Below, piece by piece: positions 1 to 7,832 of a DNA stretch of 52,858 nt (positions are counted from its first letter, which is position 1; each line of letters opens with the position of its first letter). Both the position numbers and the translations under genes were made by a program. The notes beneath the pieces were generated by a model. That model searched no databases, had not been told where the DNA came from, and saw nothing but the letters and a program-made list of their open reading frames with translations. Source of the DNA: Flavonifractor sp. An112 (GTDB lineage Bacteria > Bacillota > Clostridia > Oscillospirales > Oscillospiraceae); contig NZ_NFLU01000014.1 in NCBI RefSeq assembly GCF_002161085.1, positions 1 to 52,858 on the forward strand, given 5' to 3'.

Positions 1-942
1 GTCCTGGGGGGCACGGAAATCGAAGGGAGTCCAGTCCGTGCAGGGGGAGGGGAGGGTCAGCTCCGCCCCGTCCTCGGTCTGGCCGTGGCAGAAGGCTTCC
101 TTTTCACCGGCGGACAGATGGAGGTCACCTATCCCCAGCTCAACCTGGACCCTGCCGGTTTCATCGGCGGTAAGGGCGGCAATGGGGCAGAAGCGAGACT
201 CGTTGAGGACTTCCAGCGTAATGGTCTCCCCCGGCTCGGCCCGGAAGGTATACATCTTGGTGTGGGCGTAGCGGGCTGTCTGGTTGTGGTACAGGGCCTG
301 TCCCTGCCTGCCCAGAGGGGCGCCGTGGAGGGCCAGGTCGGCCACCGGGCCGAAGGTGCGGCTGTGGACCAGCATGGCCCGGGAGGCGGCGGTGTTGAAC
401 CAGCCCCGGTCCAGCACCGGCTCCGGCTCGCAGGCTCCCAGGAAGCGCCACCTGCCCTCACATAGCACCTCCACCCAGGCGTGGTTGTCGTCGCAGTGGG
501 ACCAGCGGGGGGCGTACACCTGCCGGGCGGCCAGACCCACAGCGCGCAGGGCGGACACCAGGAAGGCGGACTCCTCCCCGCACCGGCCGCTGCCGCAGCG
601 GTATACCGTCAGGGGGGAGGCGGTGCGGTCGTCCTGGGCCTGATAGCTGGCCTGCTCGTGGCACCAGCGGTTGACCTCCAGGGCGGCCTCCTCCTGGGAC
701 AGGTCCTTCACCCGGTTCCACAGATGGCTGTAAAACAATGCCCGGTGGTCGGACAGATCCTCGTCGTTGACCCGGGGGCAGAGGACGTACTGCTCGTAGG
801 CCTCCCGGCTGAGAGAAGCGCACCAGGGGACGGTCTGGCGCAGCATATGGCTGTGGGCGGCGAAGGCCTCAAACAGGGACTGGGGGTAGCTGTCCCAGTC
901 CTCCGGCAGGGCCTGCCGGATAAAAGTCAGTTCCTGATCCAT
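1..942 (-). CDS. Transglutaminase-like superfamily protein (3' end cut by window edge)
   Basis: The frame stays open from the ATG at 942 to the window edge, so at least 314 residues are present and the C-terminus is missing. The start is supported by a GGAG site at 951-955. The catalytic Cys sits in CGEES (C121), followed by DDNHAWVEV (H154) and GACEPE at 169-174. Those three blocks in that order mark the transglutaminase-like cysteine fold. The usual third Asp is not obvious here; the ACEPE block takes that place, which I recall from clostridial members. No signal peptide is visible, so it is probably cytoplasmic. The substrate is unknown; bacterial relatives include peptidases and amidases. 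It is divergent from cutC across a long palindrome (962-1003). Confidence 0.75.
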   Translation of the reverse strand, partial: MDQELTFIRQALPEDWDSYPQSLFEAFAAHSHMLRQTVPWCASLSREAYEQYVLCPRVNDEDLSDHRALFYSHLWNRVKDLSQEEAALEVNRWCHEQASYQAQDDRTASPLTVYRCGSGRCGEESAFLVSALRAVGLAARQVYAPRWSHCDDNHAWVEVLCEGRWRFLGACEPEPVLDRGWFNTAASRAMLVHSRTFGPVADLALHGAPLGRQGQALYHNQTARYAHTKMYTFRAEPGETITLEVLNESRFCPIAALTADETGRVQVELGIGDLHLSAGEKEAFCHGQTEDGAELTLPSPCTDWTPFDFRAPQD

Positions 943-961
943 ATGATCCACTCCTTTGGAA

Positions 962-1003
962 TGGGGCTATGATATCACATTTCTTTGTGGTATCATAGCC
1001 CCA
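962..1003. promoter_or_regulatory. 17-bp inverted repeat in the divergent transglutaminase/cutC intergenic region
   Basis: Arms 962-978 and 987-1003 are complementary with one G-T type mismatch and an 8-nt spacer (979-986). Each arm contains TATGAT on the outward-reading strand (968-973 on plus, 992-997 on minus), so the same palindrome could supply a -10 element to both divergent genes. No good -35 is visible. It could instead be an operator, or a hairpin in either leader. Confidence 0.6.
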
Positions 1004-1025
1004 GATAAGAAAAGAAGGTGTTGCC

Positions 1026-1760
1026 ATGATTCTGGAAGTGTGCTGCGGCTCGGCAGAGGATGTGCTGATTGCCGCACAGGCTGGAGCCCACCGGGTGGAG
1101 CTGAATTCCGCTCTGTTTCTGGGGGGACTGACTCCCTCCATCGGGGCCATGACAGTGGCCCGGCAGGTGTCCATCCCCATTATGGCCATGGTGCGGCCCC
1201 GGGAGGGGGGCTTCTGCTACAGTGAGGCGGAGTTTGCCGCCATGCTGGCCGATGCCCGCGCCCTGCTGGCGGCGGGGGCGGACGGCATCGTGTTCGGCTG
1301 CCTCCACCCCGACGGCAGGATGGACAGGGCCCGGTGCGCCGCCATGCTGGAGGTCATTGGGGAGAAGGAAAGCGTGTTCAGCCGGGCCATCGACGTGGTG
1401 CCCGACTGGCGGGAGGCTCTGGACGTGCTGATAGAGCTGGGGGTGACCCGGGTGCTCACCAGCGGTCAGGCCAGTTCCGCCCCGGCGGGGGCGGACACCA
1501 TCCGGGCCATGAGGGAGTATGCCGCGGGGCGCATCCAGATCCTGCCCGGCTGCGGCGTGAAACCGGACAACGCCGCCGCCTTGCTGGCGGCCACCGGCTG
1601 CCATCAGCTCCACGGCTCCTTCAAGACCAGCCGGACCGACATCTCTGCCACCCACAACCCGGCAGTGTCCTTCTCCGGCGGGGTATGTCCCCCGGAGGAG
1701 CAGGTGCCGGTCACCGACGCCGCTGCCGTCCGGGCGGCAGTGAGTGCCATGGGCAAATAA
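1026..1760 (+). CDS. cutC: CutC family protein (copper homeostasis)
   Basis: The 244-residue product has the full CutC TIM-barrel pattern: N-terminal LEVCCGS, AGAHRVELN, LGGLTPS near residue 37, MVRPREGGFCY, GADGIVFGCL, and the late LTSGQ and LPGCGV blocks. Length matches the family. CutC was linked genetically to copper tolerance in E. coli, although its biochemical role is not settled. It is convergent with a CsoR-type copper repressor gene across one shared terminator, which gives independent support for a copper theme. No RBS better than an AGAAGG stretch (1012-1018) is visible. It appears to be monocistronic. Confidence 0.9.
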   Translation: MILEVCCGSAEDVLIAAQAGAHRVELNSALFLGGLTPSIGAMTVARQVSIPIMAMVRPREGGFCYSEAEFAAMLADARALLAAGADGIVFGCLHPDGRMDRARCAAMLEVIGEKESVFSRAIDVVPDWREALDVLIELGVTRVLTSGQASSAPAGADTIRAMREYAAGRIQILPGCGVKPDNAAALLAATGCHQLHGSFKTSRTDISATHNPAVSFSGGVCPPEEQVPVTDAAAVRAAVSAMGK

Positions 1761-1762
1761 AA

Positions 1763-1798
1763 AAGAGGTGTGCCCCATGTCTGTGGGGCACACCTCTT
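1763..1798. terminator. Bidirectional terminator between cutC and csoR
   Basis: A perfect 14-bp stem (1763-1776 with 1785-1798) has an 8-nt loop and an A/T tract on the cutC side. It overlaps the csoR stop codon (1797-1799) and can serve both convergent genes. Confidence 0.85.
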
Positions 1799-2072
1799 AG
1801 CTCATACGGGAAAAATGCTCGATGGCCTTGGCGAATTCAGCAATGGTGCGGTCGGCGTCGCCGTGCTCGATGCCGTCCCGGACACAGTGGTTGAGATGAC
1901 CCTCCAGCACCACCTGACCCACCTTGTGCAGGGCACTTTTGGCGGCGTTGATCTGCATCAACATCTCCTCACAGGGCACGTCCTCGTCTACCATCCGGTC
2001 AATGGCGTTGAGCTGGCCGATGATTTTCTTTAAGCGGCGGTGCAGATTGTCGGCGTCCATACACTGTCTCAT
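1797..2072 (-). CDS. csoR: CsoR-type copper-sensing transcriptional repressor
   Basis: This is a 91-residue all-helical protein of the CsoR/RcnR/FrmR family with the LxRRLKKIIGQLNAI signature at its start. The putative ligands are C34, H59 and C63. The spacing (25 and 29 residues) equals the Cys-His-Cys Cu(I) set of CsoR (C36/H61/C65 in the Mycobacterium protein), whereas formaldehyde-sensing FrmR lacks the last Cys. The expected role is to bind operator DNA and release it on Cu(I) binding. The neighbouring cutC fits this. No copper ATPase is nearby. A strong hairpin lies only 25 nt upstream of the start codon with no promoter after it, so transcription probably reads through from the upstream zinc-ribbon gene. 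Confidence 0.88.
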   Translation of the reverse strand: MRQCMDADNLHRRLKKIIGQLNAIDRMVDEDVPCEEMLMQINAAKSALHKVGQVVLEGHLNHCVRDGIEHGDADRTIAEFAKAIEHFSRMS

Positions 2073-2097
2073 GGGCGCTCCCCCTTTCTGTGATGAA

Positions 2098-2126
2098 AAG
2101 GGCTGCTGCGTCCGGCAGCAGCCCTT
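2098..2126 (-). terminator. Hairpin between the zinc-ribbon gene and csoR
   Basis: A perfect 12-bp stem (2098-2109 with 2115-2126) with a 5-nt loop is followed on the minus strand by a CTTTTC tract. It lies after the zinc-ribbon gene and immediately before the csoR ribosome site, so it is either a terminator with read-through or an attenuator. Confidence 0.75.
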
Positions 2127-2134
2127 GACTGGAT

Positions 2135-2530
2135 TCAGCTACGTTCCTCAAAACTGGCGCCGCAGTTGCGGCAGTTGACGGTGATCTTCCCTTTGCCCCG
2201 GGGCACCCGCAGATACTGCCCGCAGTTGGGGCATTTGAAATAGCGGTGATCTTTGTCCCGGTGGATGGTGCGCCGCATTTTGAACCAGCGGATGAACGGC
2301 CCAAACAGGGCCAGAAACCGGGCGTTTTCCGCCCGACGGCGGTCAATGCGGCGGGAGAACATCCGAAACAGGTCCCACAGCAGCACGGCCAGTGCCAGCC
2401 AGGAGATCCATGCCATATGGGGCAGTGCCGATATAAAAATCAGCACCACATACAGGAAAAGCAGGAAAAAGGAGAGGTGATCGCTGCCATACCGTCCGTA
2501 CATCAATTTTCGCAAAAAATTCATGAGCAT
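2135..2530 (-). CDS. Small membrane protein with C-terminal zinc ribbon
   Basis: The 131-residue product has two hydrophobic segments (about residues 20-36 and 39-56), a basic stretch (SRRIDRRRAE), then a CPNCG...CRNCG zinc ribbon near the C-terminus (about residues 100-125). I recognise the type (zinc-ribbon membrane protein of clostridia) but not a function. AAAGGAG at 2544-2550 is 13 nt from the first ATG, and a second ATG lies at 2524. A strong promoter (2584-2612) precedes it, and csoR follows after a hairpin. The ribbon could bind nucleic acid or be structural. Confidence 0.75.
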   Translation of the reverse strand: MLMNFLRKLMYGRYGSDHLSFFLLFLYVVLIFISALPHMAWISWLALAVLLWDLFRMFSRRIDRRRAENARFLALFGPFIRWFKMRRTIHRDKDHRYFKCPNCGQYLRVPRGKGKITVNCRNCGASFEERS

Positions 2531-2583
2531 GAAATACGGTCGTCTCCTTTGACGTAAGAATTGGGTGCACTTTTGATGTCTAT

Positions 2584-2612
2584 ATGATAGCGCCTGCGGC
2601 TTTTTTCGTCAA
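2584..2612 (-). promoter_or_regulatory. Promoter for the zinc-ribbon gene (and csoR)
   Basis: On the minus strand, TTGACG (2607-2612), a 17-nt spacer and TATCAT (2584-2589) give a near-consensus sigma-A promoter. Confidence 0.75.
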
Positions 2613-2664
2613 GGATACAACCGTAAACATTTCATGAACGATGGACCGGCGGAGAAGGCGGTAC

Positions 2665-2693
2665 TTGCGGTTTGGAGAAAAAACCGCTATACT
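2665..2693 (+). promoter_or_regulatory. Promoter of the dCMP deaminase gene
   Basis: TTGCGG (2665-2670), a 17-nt spacer and TATACT (2688-2693), about 40 nt before the start codon. Confidence 0.7.
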
Positions 2694-2732
2694 GACGGTA
2701 TCAAATGAGAAGTGACACAAAGGAGGGTCCCC

Positions 2733-3212
2733 ATGGGCCGCATCGACAAGGAAAATTACTATCTGGACATCGCCCAGACTGTGGCCGAGCGGGCCACCTG
2801 CCTGCGCCGCTGCTACGGCGCGATCCTGGTAAAGAGCGACGAGATCATTGCCACCGGCTACAACGGGGCTCCCCGGGGCCGGAAAAACTGCGTGGATCTG
2901 AACTACTGTACCCGGGAGGCCCTGAATATCCCCTCCGGGGAGCGGTATGAACTGTGCCGCTCGGTCCATGCCGAGGCCAACGCCATCATCTCCGCCGCCC
3001 GCAGCGAGACCATCGGGGCCACCCTGTACATGGCCTGTGTGGATCCCGCCACCGGGGAGCTGATCCCCAACTCCACCTCCTGCTCCATGTGCCGGCGGCT
3101 CATCATCAACGCAGGCATCCAGCGGGTGGTCATCCGCAACACCAAGACCGACTATTCCGTGGTCCATGTGGAGGACTGGGTTCGGGAGGACGACTCCCTG
3201 CCCCAGACCTGA
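2733..3212 (+). CDS. dCMP deaminase / ComEB-type cytidine deaminase
   Basis: The 159-residue product is a deoxycytidylate deaminase family enzyme. Zinc and catalytic motifs are HAEANAI (H79, E81) and SCSMC (C117, C120), the H-x-E and CxxC pair of the cytidine deaminase fold. Such enzymes convert dCMP to dUMP for dTMP synthesis in the cytosol. The ATG at 2733 is chosen because AAAGGAGG at 2718-2725 sits just upstream; an earlier in-frame GTG (2712) would place that site inside the gene. A dUTPase, which also supplies dUMP, lies elsewhere in this window. The gene is single, with its own promoter and a terminator shared with the convergent gene. Confidence 0.88.
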   Translation: MGRIDKENYYLDIAQTVAERATCLRRCYGAILVKSDEIIATGYNGAPRGRKNCVDLNYCTREALNIPSGERYELCRSVHAEANAIISAARSETIGATLYMACVDPATGELIPNSTSCSMCRRLIINAGIQRVVIRNTKTDYSVVHVEDWVREDDSLPQT

Positions 3213-3236
3213 GGAGGAAAGGGAATATGGACAGGC

Positions 3237-3270
3237 AAAGGGCCTGCTGCAATGGTGCAGCAGGCCCTTT
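3237..3270. terminator. Bidirectional terminator
   Basis: A 15-bp perfect stem (3237-3251 with 3256-3270), a 4-nt loop and T/A tracts on both sides. It lies between the convergent dCMP deaminase gene and the 3287-4408 gene. Confidence 0.85.
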
Positions 3271-3286
3271 TTAACGGAACAGACGG

Positions 3287-4408
3287 TCAGCTCTCTTCTT
3301 CCGGCGGCTCCACAGTCATGTAAATGTAGGAGGAGCTGTAGTCGTTGTAGTCCTCCTGGCTCTCCGTATAGTAGCCGATGAACAGGCCCTCTTCATCATA
3401 ATAGGACCGGCAGTTCTCATAGTAGGAGTTCTGTTGGAAGAGGGCGATAAAGTCCTCCCTGAGGGTGTGCTCTTCCCCCAGATTGGGGGACAGGAAGGGA
3501 ACATCCGCCGAACGGAGGGCCTGGTTCAGGCGGGCCAGATCTGCCTTTGCCTGAGCGATGTTGTCCTCCTTGGAGGCATTGACGTCGATGTCCAGGGAGT
3601 AGGTAATGTCCTCCACCACGCCGTCGTTGTTCACCGTGGCGGACAGGTAGGACTGGGTGTCGTTGTCCTCGTGTTCCAGGTAACCCGTTACGCGGTACCC
3701 GTAATCCTTGTAATACTCCATGGGGTCGTCGGCATACGCACGGTCACAGGAGACCTGGAACACCCGCTCCAGCTCATCAATCACCACCGCCGCCCGGGCC
3801 GCGCCCTCCCTGCTCTCCCGGACTGCCTGCACATAGTACGGCGTCGCCACAGCCAGCTGCAGGGCCAGCGGAACCAGGATGATGACCGCCACCCGCAGCT
3901 TGACGGAGGGCAGCTTCATGCCCAGGGCGTCTGCAATGCGCTTGGCGCTTTTCCGGATCTCAAACAGGATGCTCACAATGGCGTGCAGTCCGATCAGTCC
4001 GCCCACGGCAGTGCTGATGTCACCCGCAGTCTTCACTCTGTCGTCGTCGGAGCGGGACATGAGCCGCCCGGCGGCGATGGCGGTGTTGGCGGCCAGTACC
4101 TCCGCCGAGCGGTCGGTGTAGGATAGATAGGTGTGGGCCTTTTCCTGAATGACCTCCCACTTTTTTCTTCTGACTCCCCATATGACGCTGACACCCTGAA
4201 ATAAAAACAGGACCATATAGATCAGAAGAATGGCAATTGCCACATAGGCTACCTCCATGCTGGAACCGGACAGGTGAAACACCACGCTTCGGATCATGTC
4301 CAGAAAGATCCAGATAAACATGGACAGCAGGCCTGTACACAGATAGGCCGCCGCCGTCACAGGGCGGGTATAGTACTTCTTGATGGTGCGGATTTCTTTT
4401 TCCGTCAT
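3287..4408 (-). CDS. Multi-pass membrane protein of unknown function
   Basis: The product has 373 residues from the ATG at 4408, preceded by GAGG about 8 nt upstream. An upstream extension overlapping trmO is less likely. Four hydrophobic segments occur: residues near 18-45 and 55-80, a weaker one near 130-150, and one near 170-190. They are followed by a roughly 180-residue hydrophilic, acidic, Tyr-rich C-terminal region ending in EPPEEES. I do not recognise a family. The start lies 5 nt before the trmO stop end, so it is probably translated as the last gene of the GTPase-NYN / trmO operon. The C-terminal region may face outside the cell, but topology is a guess. Confidence 0.7.
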   Translation of the reverse strand: MTEKEIRTIKKYYTRPVTAAAYLCTGLLSMFIWIFLDMIRSVVFHLSGSSMEVAYVAIAILLIYMVLFLFQGVSVIWGVRRKKWEVIQEKAHTYLSYTDRSAEVLAANTAIAAGRLMSRSDDDRVKTAGDISTAVGGLIGLHAIVSILFEIRKSAKRIADALGMKLPSVKLRVAVIILVPLALQLAVATPYYVQAVRESREGAARAAVVIDELERVFQVSCDRAYADDPMEYYKDYGYRVTGYLEHEDNDTQSYLSATVNNDGVVEDITYSLDIDVNASKEDNIAQAKADLARLNQALRSADVPFLSPNLGEEHTLREDFIALFQQNSYYENCRSYYDEEGLFIGYYTESQEDYNDYSSSYIYMTVEPPEEES

Positions 4409-4412
4409 AAGT

Positions 4413-5114
4413 TCACATCCTCGTTTCGGCGGGGGAGGCGTGTTTGACGGAACGGACGGTGAGGGTCTCTCCATCTACCGAAAAGCCCACCTCCACCCCG
4501 CCGAAGGCCATGCCGTACACCCGGTCGGGGTCGTGCTGGTAGGAGGGCCTGGGGTCCCGGGACAGCACCCCGATGAGAGCCTCCCGCTTGTCCTCCGGTA
4601 CCTGGGAGAGCAATTCCGGGGGGAACTCCACCTCCAGCACCTTGCCCCCCACGTTGCCGGTAAAGCCGCCGGTGGCCTCCGGATGGGAATCGGCGTAGGG
4701 CAGATAGGGCTTGATGTCCAGGATGGGGGTGCCGTCCATCAGGTCGGCCCCCGACACCACCAGCACGGTACCCAGTTTGGGGTCCTTCTGGATGGACTCC
4801 AGTTTCACGCAGGACAGGCCGATGGCGTTGGGCCGGAAGGGGGAGCGGGTGGCAAATACCCCCATACGGGTGTTGCCCCCCAGCCGTGGAGGCCGCACCG
4901 TGGGGGACCACTTGTCCCGCACCGCCTCAGAAAACTGCCAGATGAGCCAGATGTGGGAGAATTCCTCCAGTCCCCGCAGGGCGTCCGGGTTGCGGTACTC
5001 GGGCTCAAAGATGATGGTGGCCTTCAACTCCTCCACCAGCCCGCTCTGCCGGGGAATGCCGAACTTGGTGGGGAAGTCGCTGCGGATGCGGGCGATGATA
5101 TGCATGGGGATCAT
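4413..5114 (-). CDS. trmO: tRNA m6t6A37 methyltransferase TrmO
   Basis: The 233-residue product matches the TrmO (TsaA/YaeB) family. It has a start of the form IARIRSDFPTKFGIPRQ, then the LEEFSHIWLIWQF block, RLGG...GVFATRSPFRPNPIGLS-like motif, and GADLMDGTPILDIKPY. TrmO N-methylates t6A37 in ANN-decoding tRNAs using S-adenosylmethionine through a beta-barrel fold. The start codon overlaps the stop of the upstream GTPase-NYN gene by 4 nt (ATGA), which points to translational coupling. Pairing a tRNA-modifying enzyme with a ribosome-acting GTPase supports a translation-related operon. Confidence 0.9.
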   Translation of the reverse strand: MIPMHIIARIRSDFPTKFGIPRQSGLVEELKATIIFEPEYRNPDALRGLEEFSHIWLIWQFSEAVRDKWSPTVRPPRLGGNTRMGVFATRSPFRPNAIGLSCVKLESIQKDPKLGTVLVVSGADLMDGTPILDIKPYLPYADSHPEATGGFTGNVGGKVLEVEFPPELLSQVPEDKREALIGVLSRDPRPSYQHDPDRVYGMAFGGVEVGFSVDGETLTVRSVKHASPAETRM

Positions 5115-7735
5115 TTGCTTCCCTCCTGTGCCTTTTTCAGGGCGGCGGCCACCGGCCGGGACGGGGTAGACCGGTTGTTGCGGGCCAGGATGGCGGCGAT
5201 CTGCCCGCCTACCTGCTCCACCTCCGCCTTGAAGGCGGTGGCGGACAAACGCAGGGCTCCGTGGCCCAGGATGATGAGCTGCTCCGCCCCGTCGGAGGTG
5301 GCTACCCGGACCTGGTGGTGCCTGCCGATCTCATAGGTGGCCCGCTCGATATAAGTGTCCGCTGTCTCCGCCTCTTTGGTATACACAACGTAAATATTAT
5401 GGTATTTGAATACATCCTGTACATTGCGGGGCACCTTGTAGGCGTCAAATACCAGGATGACCACGCATTTTTTAAAGCCCTGGTAGTTGCTCAGCAGATC
5501 CATCAGCAGCTGCCGGGCGGCGTCCAAGTTGGTCTGGGCCACCGCCTTCAGTTCTTCCCAGGCAAAGATGATGTTGTAGCCGTCCACCAGCAGGTACTCC
5601 GGTCCCTTGTTCTGGGCCTGGACGTTGTACTTCCCCTCGTCCAGGCTGGTGCGGGCAGGTTTGGGCTGGGGGCGGAAGGAGTTGCGCTCCACCTTGCCGT
5701 AGGTGCGCTCGTAGATGGCCAATAACTCCTTGTCCTGCTCCAATGACAGGCCGGGGTTGGAACTGCTCCGCCGTGCGGGGGCGGAGGGAGTCTCAGGCTC
5801 CTGGGGTGCGTCCAGGGACAGGCCGCTGTCCACATGGGCCATCTCCTTCACCTGGTCCCACTTCACGTTATACCCCGCCCCGTGGGCGCAGAACACCGAG
5901 CCGGTGGGGTTGTCCACGTCACGCTCCGGGTCGTAGCCCAGCGCCTCCACCACGGCCTGCTGGTCGTGGCAGGGGTAGTAGCCCTTCAGGGTGCAGCTGA
6001 GCCGCCCCATGCCTCTGGTGTAGGCGGCCACCTCGCTGCCGTAGTCCCGCAGCCCGGCCACCGGGGCGGAGCCGGTGAGGATGGTCAGCTCCCCCGCCGT
6101 CTCTGGGGGATCGCAGTCGCCACCCATCCGCTGGAGGTCGCTCATGGCCCGGCCCACCTGGGCGGCAGGCACCTCCAGCCGGAAGGAATACCAGGGCTCC
6201 AGCAGGATGTTCTCCGCCTCCATGAGCCCCTGGCGCACCGACCGGTAGGTGGCCTGCCGGAAGTCGCCCCCCTCGGTGTGCTTCAGGTGGGCGCGGCCAG
6301 CCAGCAGAGTGATTTTTACATCGGTGAGGGGGGAGCCGGTGAGGACGCCTGGGTGGGCCCGCTCGGCCAGATGGGTGAGAATGAGCCGCTGCCAGTTGCC
6401 GTCCAGCACGTCCTCCGGACAGGCGGTATCCAGCACGATGCCGCTGCCACGATCCCCCGGCTCCAACAGCAGATGGACCTCGGCGTAGTGGCGGAGAGGC
6501 TCATAGTGGCCCACGCCGATGACGGGAGAAGCGATGGTCTCCCGGTACACGATGCCCCCCTGTCCGAAGGTCACGTCCATGTTAAACCGCTCGGCAATGA
6601 GCCGCTGCAAAATCTCCAGCTGGACCTGGCCCATGAGCTGAATATGGATTTCCTTCAACCGCTCGTTCCACACCAGATGGAGCTGGGGGTCCTCCTCCTC
6701 CAGCTGGCGCAGCTTCTGCAGGGCGGTGACCGGGTCCTGACCGTCAGGCAGGATCACCTGATAGGTGAGTACCGGCTCCAGAGCGGGGGGCGCACCCTCA
6801 GCCTCAAAGCCCAGGCCCTGCCCGGCGGCTGCGGAGCCCAGACCGGTGACCGCCACCACGGACCCCGCCGGGGCCATGTCCACCGGCTGGAATTTCAGGC
6901 CGGAGTATACCCGCAGCTGGTCGGCCTTGTCGCTCCAGCCGGGGCCATCCAGCACCGTCTTTACCTTCAGGCTGCCGCCGGTGATCTTCATCCAGGCCAG
7001 CCGGTTGTTCTGAGTGTCCCGGGAGATCTTGAAGATGCGGGCGCCAAACTCCTCGCCGTACACCGGACGGGGGGCGTAGCGCTCCAGGCCCCGGAGGAAG
7101 TCCTCCACCCCCTCCAGCTTTAAGGCCGAGCCGAACCAGCAGGGAAAGAGCTTCCGCTGGGCGATGAGGGCGGTGAGGACGGCGTTGGCAATGCTCCCTG
7201 TCTCCAGGTAGTCCTCCAGTAGAGACTCGTCACACAGAGCGGCCTGCTCACAGAGAGCCTCTTTGTCCCCCATATCCACGCAGCCCTCATTCAGCTTGCT
7301 TTTCAGCTCACCAAGCAGAGCGGCCTTGTCCGCCCCCGCCAGGTCCATTTTGTTGACAAAGAGGAAGGTGGGCACATGATAGCGCTCCAGCAGCTTCCAC
7401 AGGGTATGGGTGTGGCCCTGGACCCCGTCGGCTCCGCTGACCACCAGAATGGCGCAGTCCAGCACCGACAGGGTGCGCTCCATCTCGGCGGAGAAGTCCA
7501 CGTGGCCGGGGGTGTCCAGCAGGGTGATCTCCATCTGTTCCAGGGGGAGCAACGCCTGTTTGGAGAAGATGGTGATGCCCCGCTCCTTCTCCATAGGGTC
7601 AGTGTCCAGAAAGGCGTCCCCGTGGTCCACCCGGCCCAGCTTTTTCAATTTTCCGCAGGTGTAGAGCAGTCCCTCGCTGAGGGTGGTCTTGCCTGCGTCC
7701 ACATGGGCCAGAATGCCCACGACTAATTTTTCCAT
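5111..7735 (-). CDS. TetM-like ribosomal GTPase fused to C-terminal NYN (Rae1/YacP-like) nuclease domain
   Basis: The product has 874 residues. Residues 1 to about 640 form an EF-G/TetM-type translation factor: AHVDAGKTT (10-18), RGIT (52-55), DTPGH (74-78) and NKMD (128-131) are intact, so GTP hydrolysis is expected. After a linker of about 60 residues rich in Pro/Ser/Ala, residues about 714-850 form an NYN/PIN-like domain. Its acidic residues are in LVDGYNII, VFDAYK, ETADTYIE and TSDGAEQ, the pattern of YacP/Rae1, which in Bacillus cuts mRNA in the ribosomal A site. The ATG at 7735 follows the promoter at 7765-7793. Annotation pipelines would likely call it tetracycline-resistance-like. A resistance role is not shown; the fusion suggests GTPase-guided delivery of a nuclease to the ribosome (inference). 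Confidence 0.85.
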   Translation of the reverse strand: MEKLVVGILAHVDAGKTTLSEGLLYTCGKLKKLGRVDHGDAFLDTDPMEKERGITIFSKQALLPLEQMEITLLDTPGHVDFSAEMERTLSVLDCAILVVSGADGVQGHTHTLWKLLERYHVPTFLFVNKMDLAGADKAALLGELKSKLNEGCVDMGDKEALCEQAALCDESLLEDYLETGSIANAVLTALIAQRKLFPCWFGSALKLEGVEDFLRGLERYAPRPVYGEEFGARIFKISRDTQNNRLAWMKITGGSLKVKTVLDGPGWSDKADQLRVYSGLKFQPVDMAPAGSVVAVTGLGSAAAGQGLGFEAEGAPPALEPVLTYQVILPDGQDPVTALQKLRQLEEEDPQLHLVWNERLKEIHIQLMGQVQLEILQRLIAERFNMDVTFGQGGIVYRETIASPVIGVGHYEPLRHYAEVHLLLEPGDRGSGIVLDTACPEDVLDGNWQRLILTHLAERAHPGVLTGSPLTDVKITLLAGRAHLKHTEGGDFRQATYRSVRQGLMEAENILLEPWYSFRLEVPAAQVGRAMSDLQRMGGDCDPPETAGELTILTGSAPVAGLRDYGSEVAAYTRGMGRLSCTLKGYYPCHDQQAVVEALGYDPERDVDNPTGSVFCAHGAGYNVKWDQVKEMAHVDSGLSLDAPQEPETPSAPARRSSSNPGLSLEQDKELLAIYERTYGKVERNSFRPQPKPARTSLDEGKYNVQAQNKGPEYLLVDGYNIIFAWEELKAVAQTNLDAARQLLMDLLSNYQGFKKCVVILVFDAYKVPRNVQDVFKYHNIYVVYTKEAETADTYIERATYEIGRHHQVRVATSDGAEQLIILGHGALRLSATAFKAEVEQVGGQIAAILARNNRSTPSRPVAAALKKAQEGSK

Positions 7736-7764
7736 AGCTGCCGTCCTTTGCGGTATGATAGGAT

Positions 7765-7793
7765 AGTATATCATGTCCGGGGGAGCGGGGCAA
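7765..7793 (-). promoter_or_regulatory. Promoter of the GTPase-NYN / trmO operon
   Basis: Minus-strand TTGCCC (7788-7793), a 17-nt spacer and TATACT (7765-7770), about 30 nt before the start codon. Confidence 0.65.
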
Positions 7794-7796
7794 ATA

Positions 7797-7820
7797 AAAA
7801 GGGCCCCGAAGGGCCCTTTT
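7797..7820 (-). terminator. Terminator of the SDR gene
   Basis: A 10-bp stem (7797-7806 with 7811-7820) has, on the minus strand, a TTCG tetraloop and a following TTTTT tract, 12 nt past the SDR stop. Confidence 0.85.
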
Positions 7821-7832
7821 GGGAAGTTGGAA

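Noticed and set aside
2580-3167. 195-codon minus-strand frame opposite the dCMP deaminase gene
   Set aside because: The opposite strand encodes a clear deaminase with zinc motifs and its own promoter; the shadow has biased composition and no start signal.
5111-7735. Acquired tetracycline-resistance gene (tetM/tetW) on a mobile element
   Set aside because: Base composition matches the chromosome, there are no mobile-element signs, the gene is coupled to trmO, and it carries the NYN fusion. It looks like a resident chromosomal factor.
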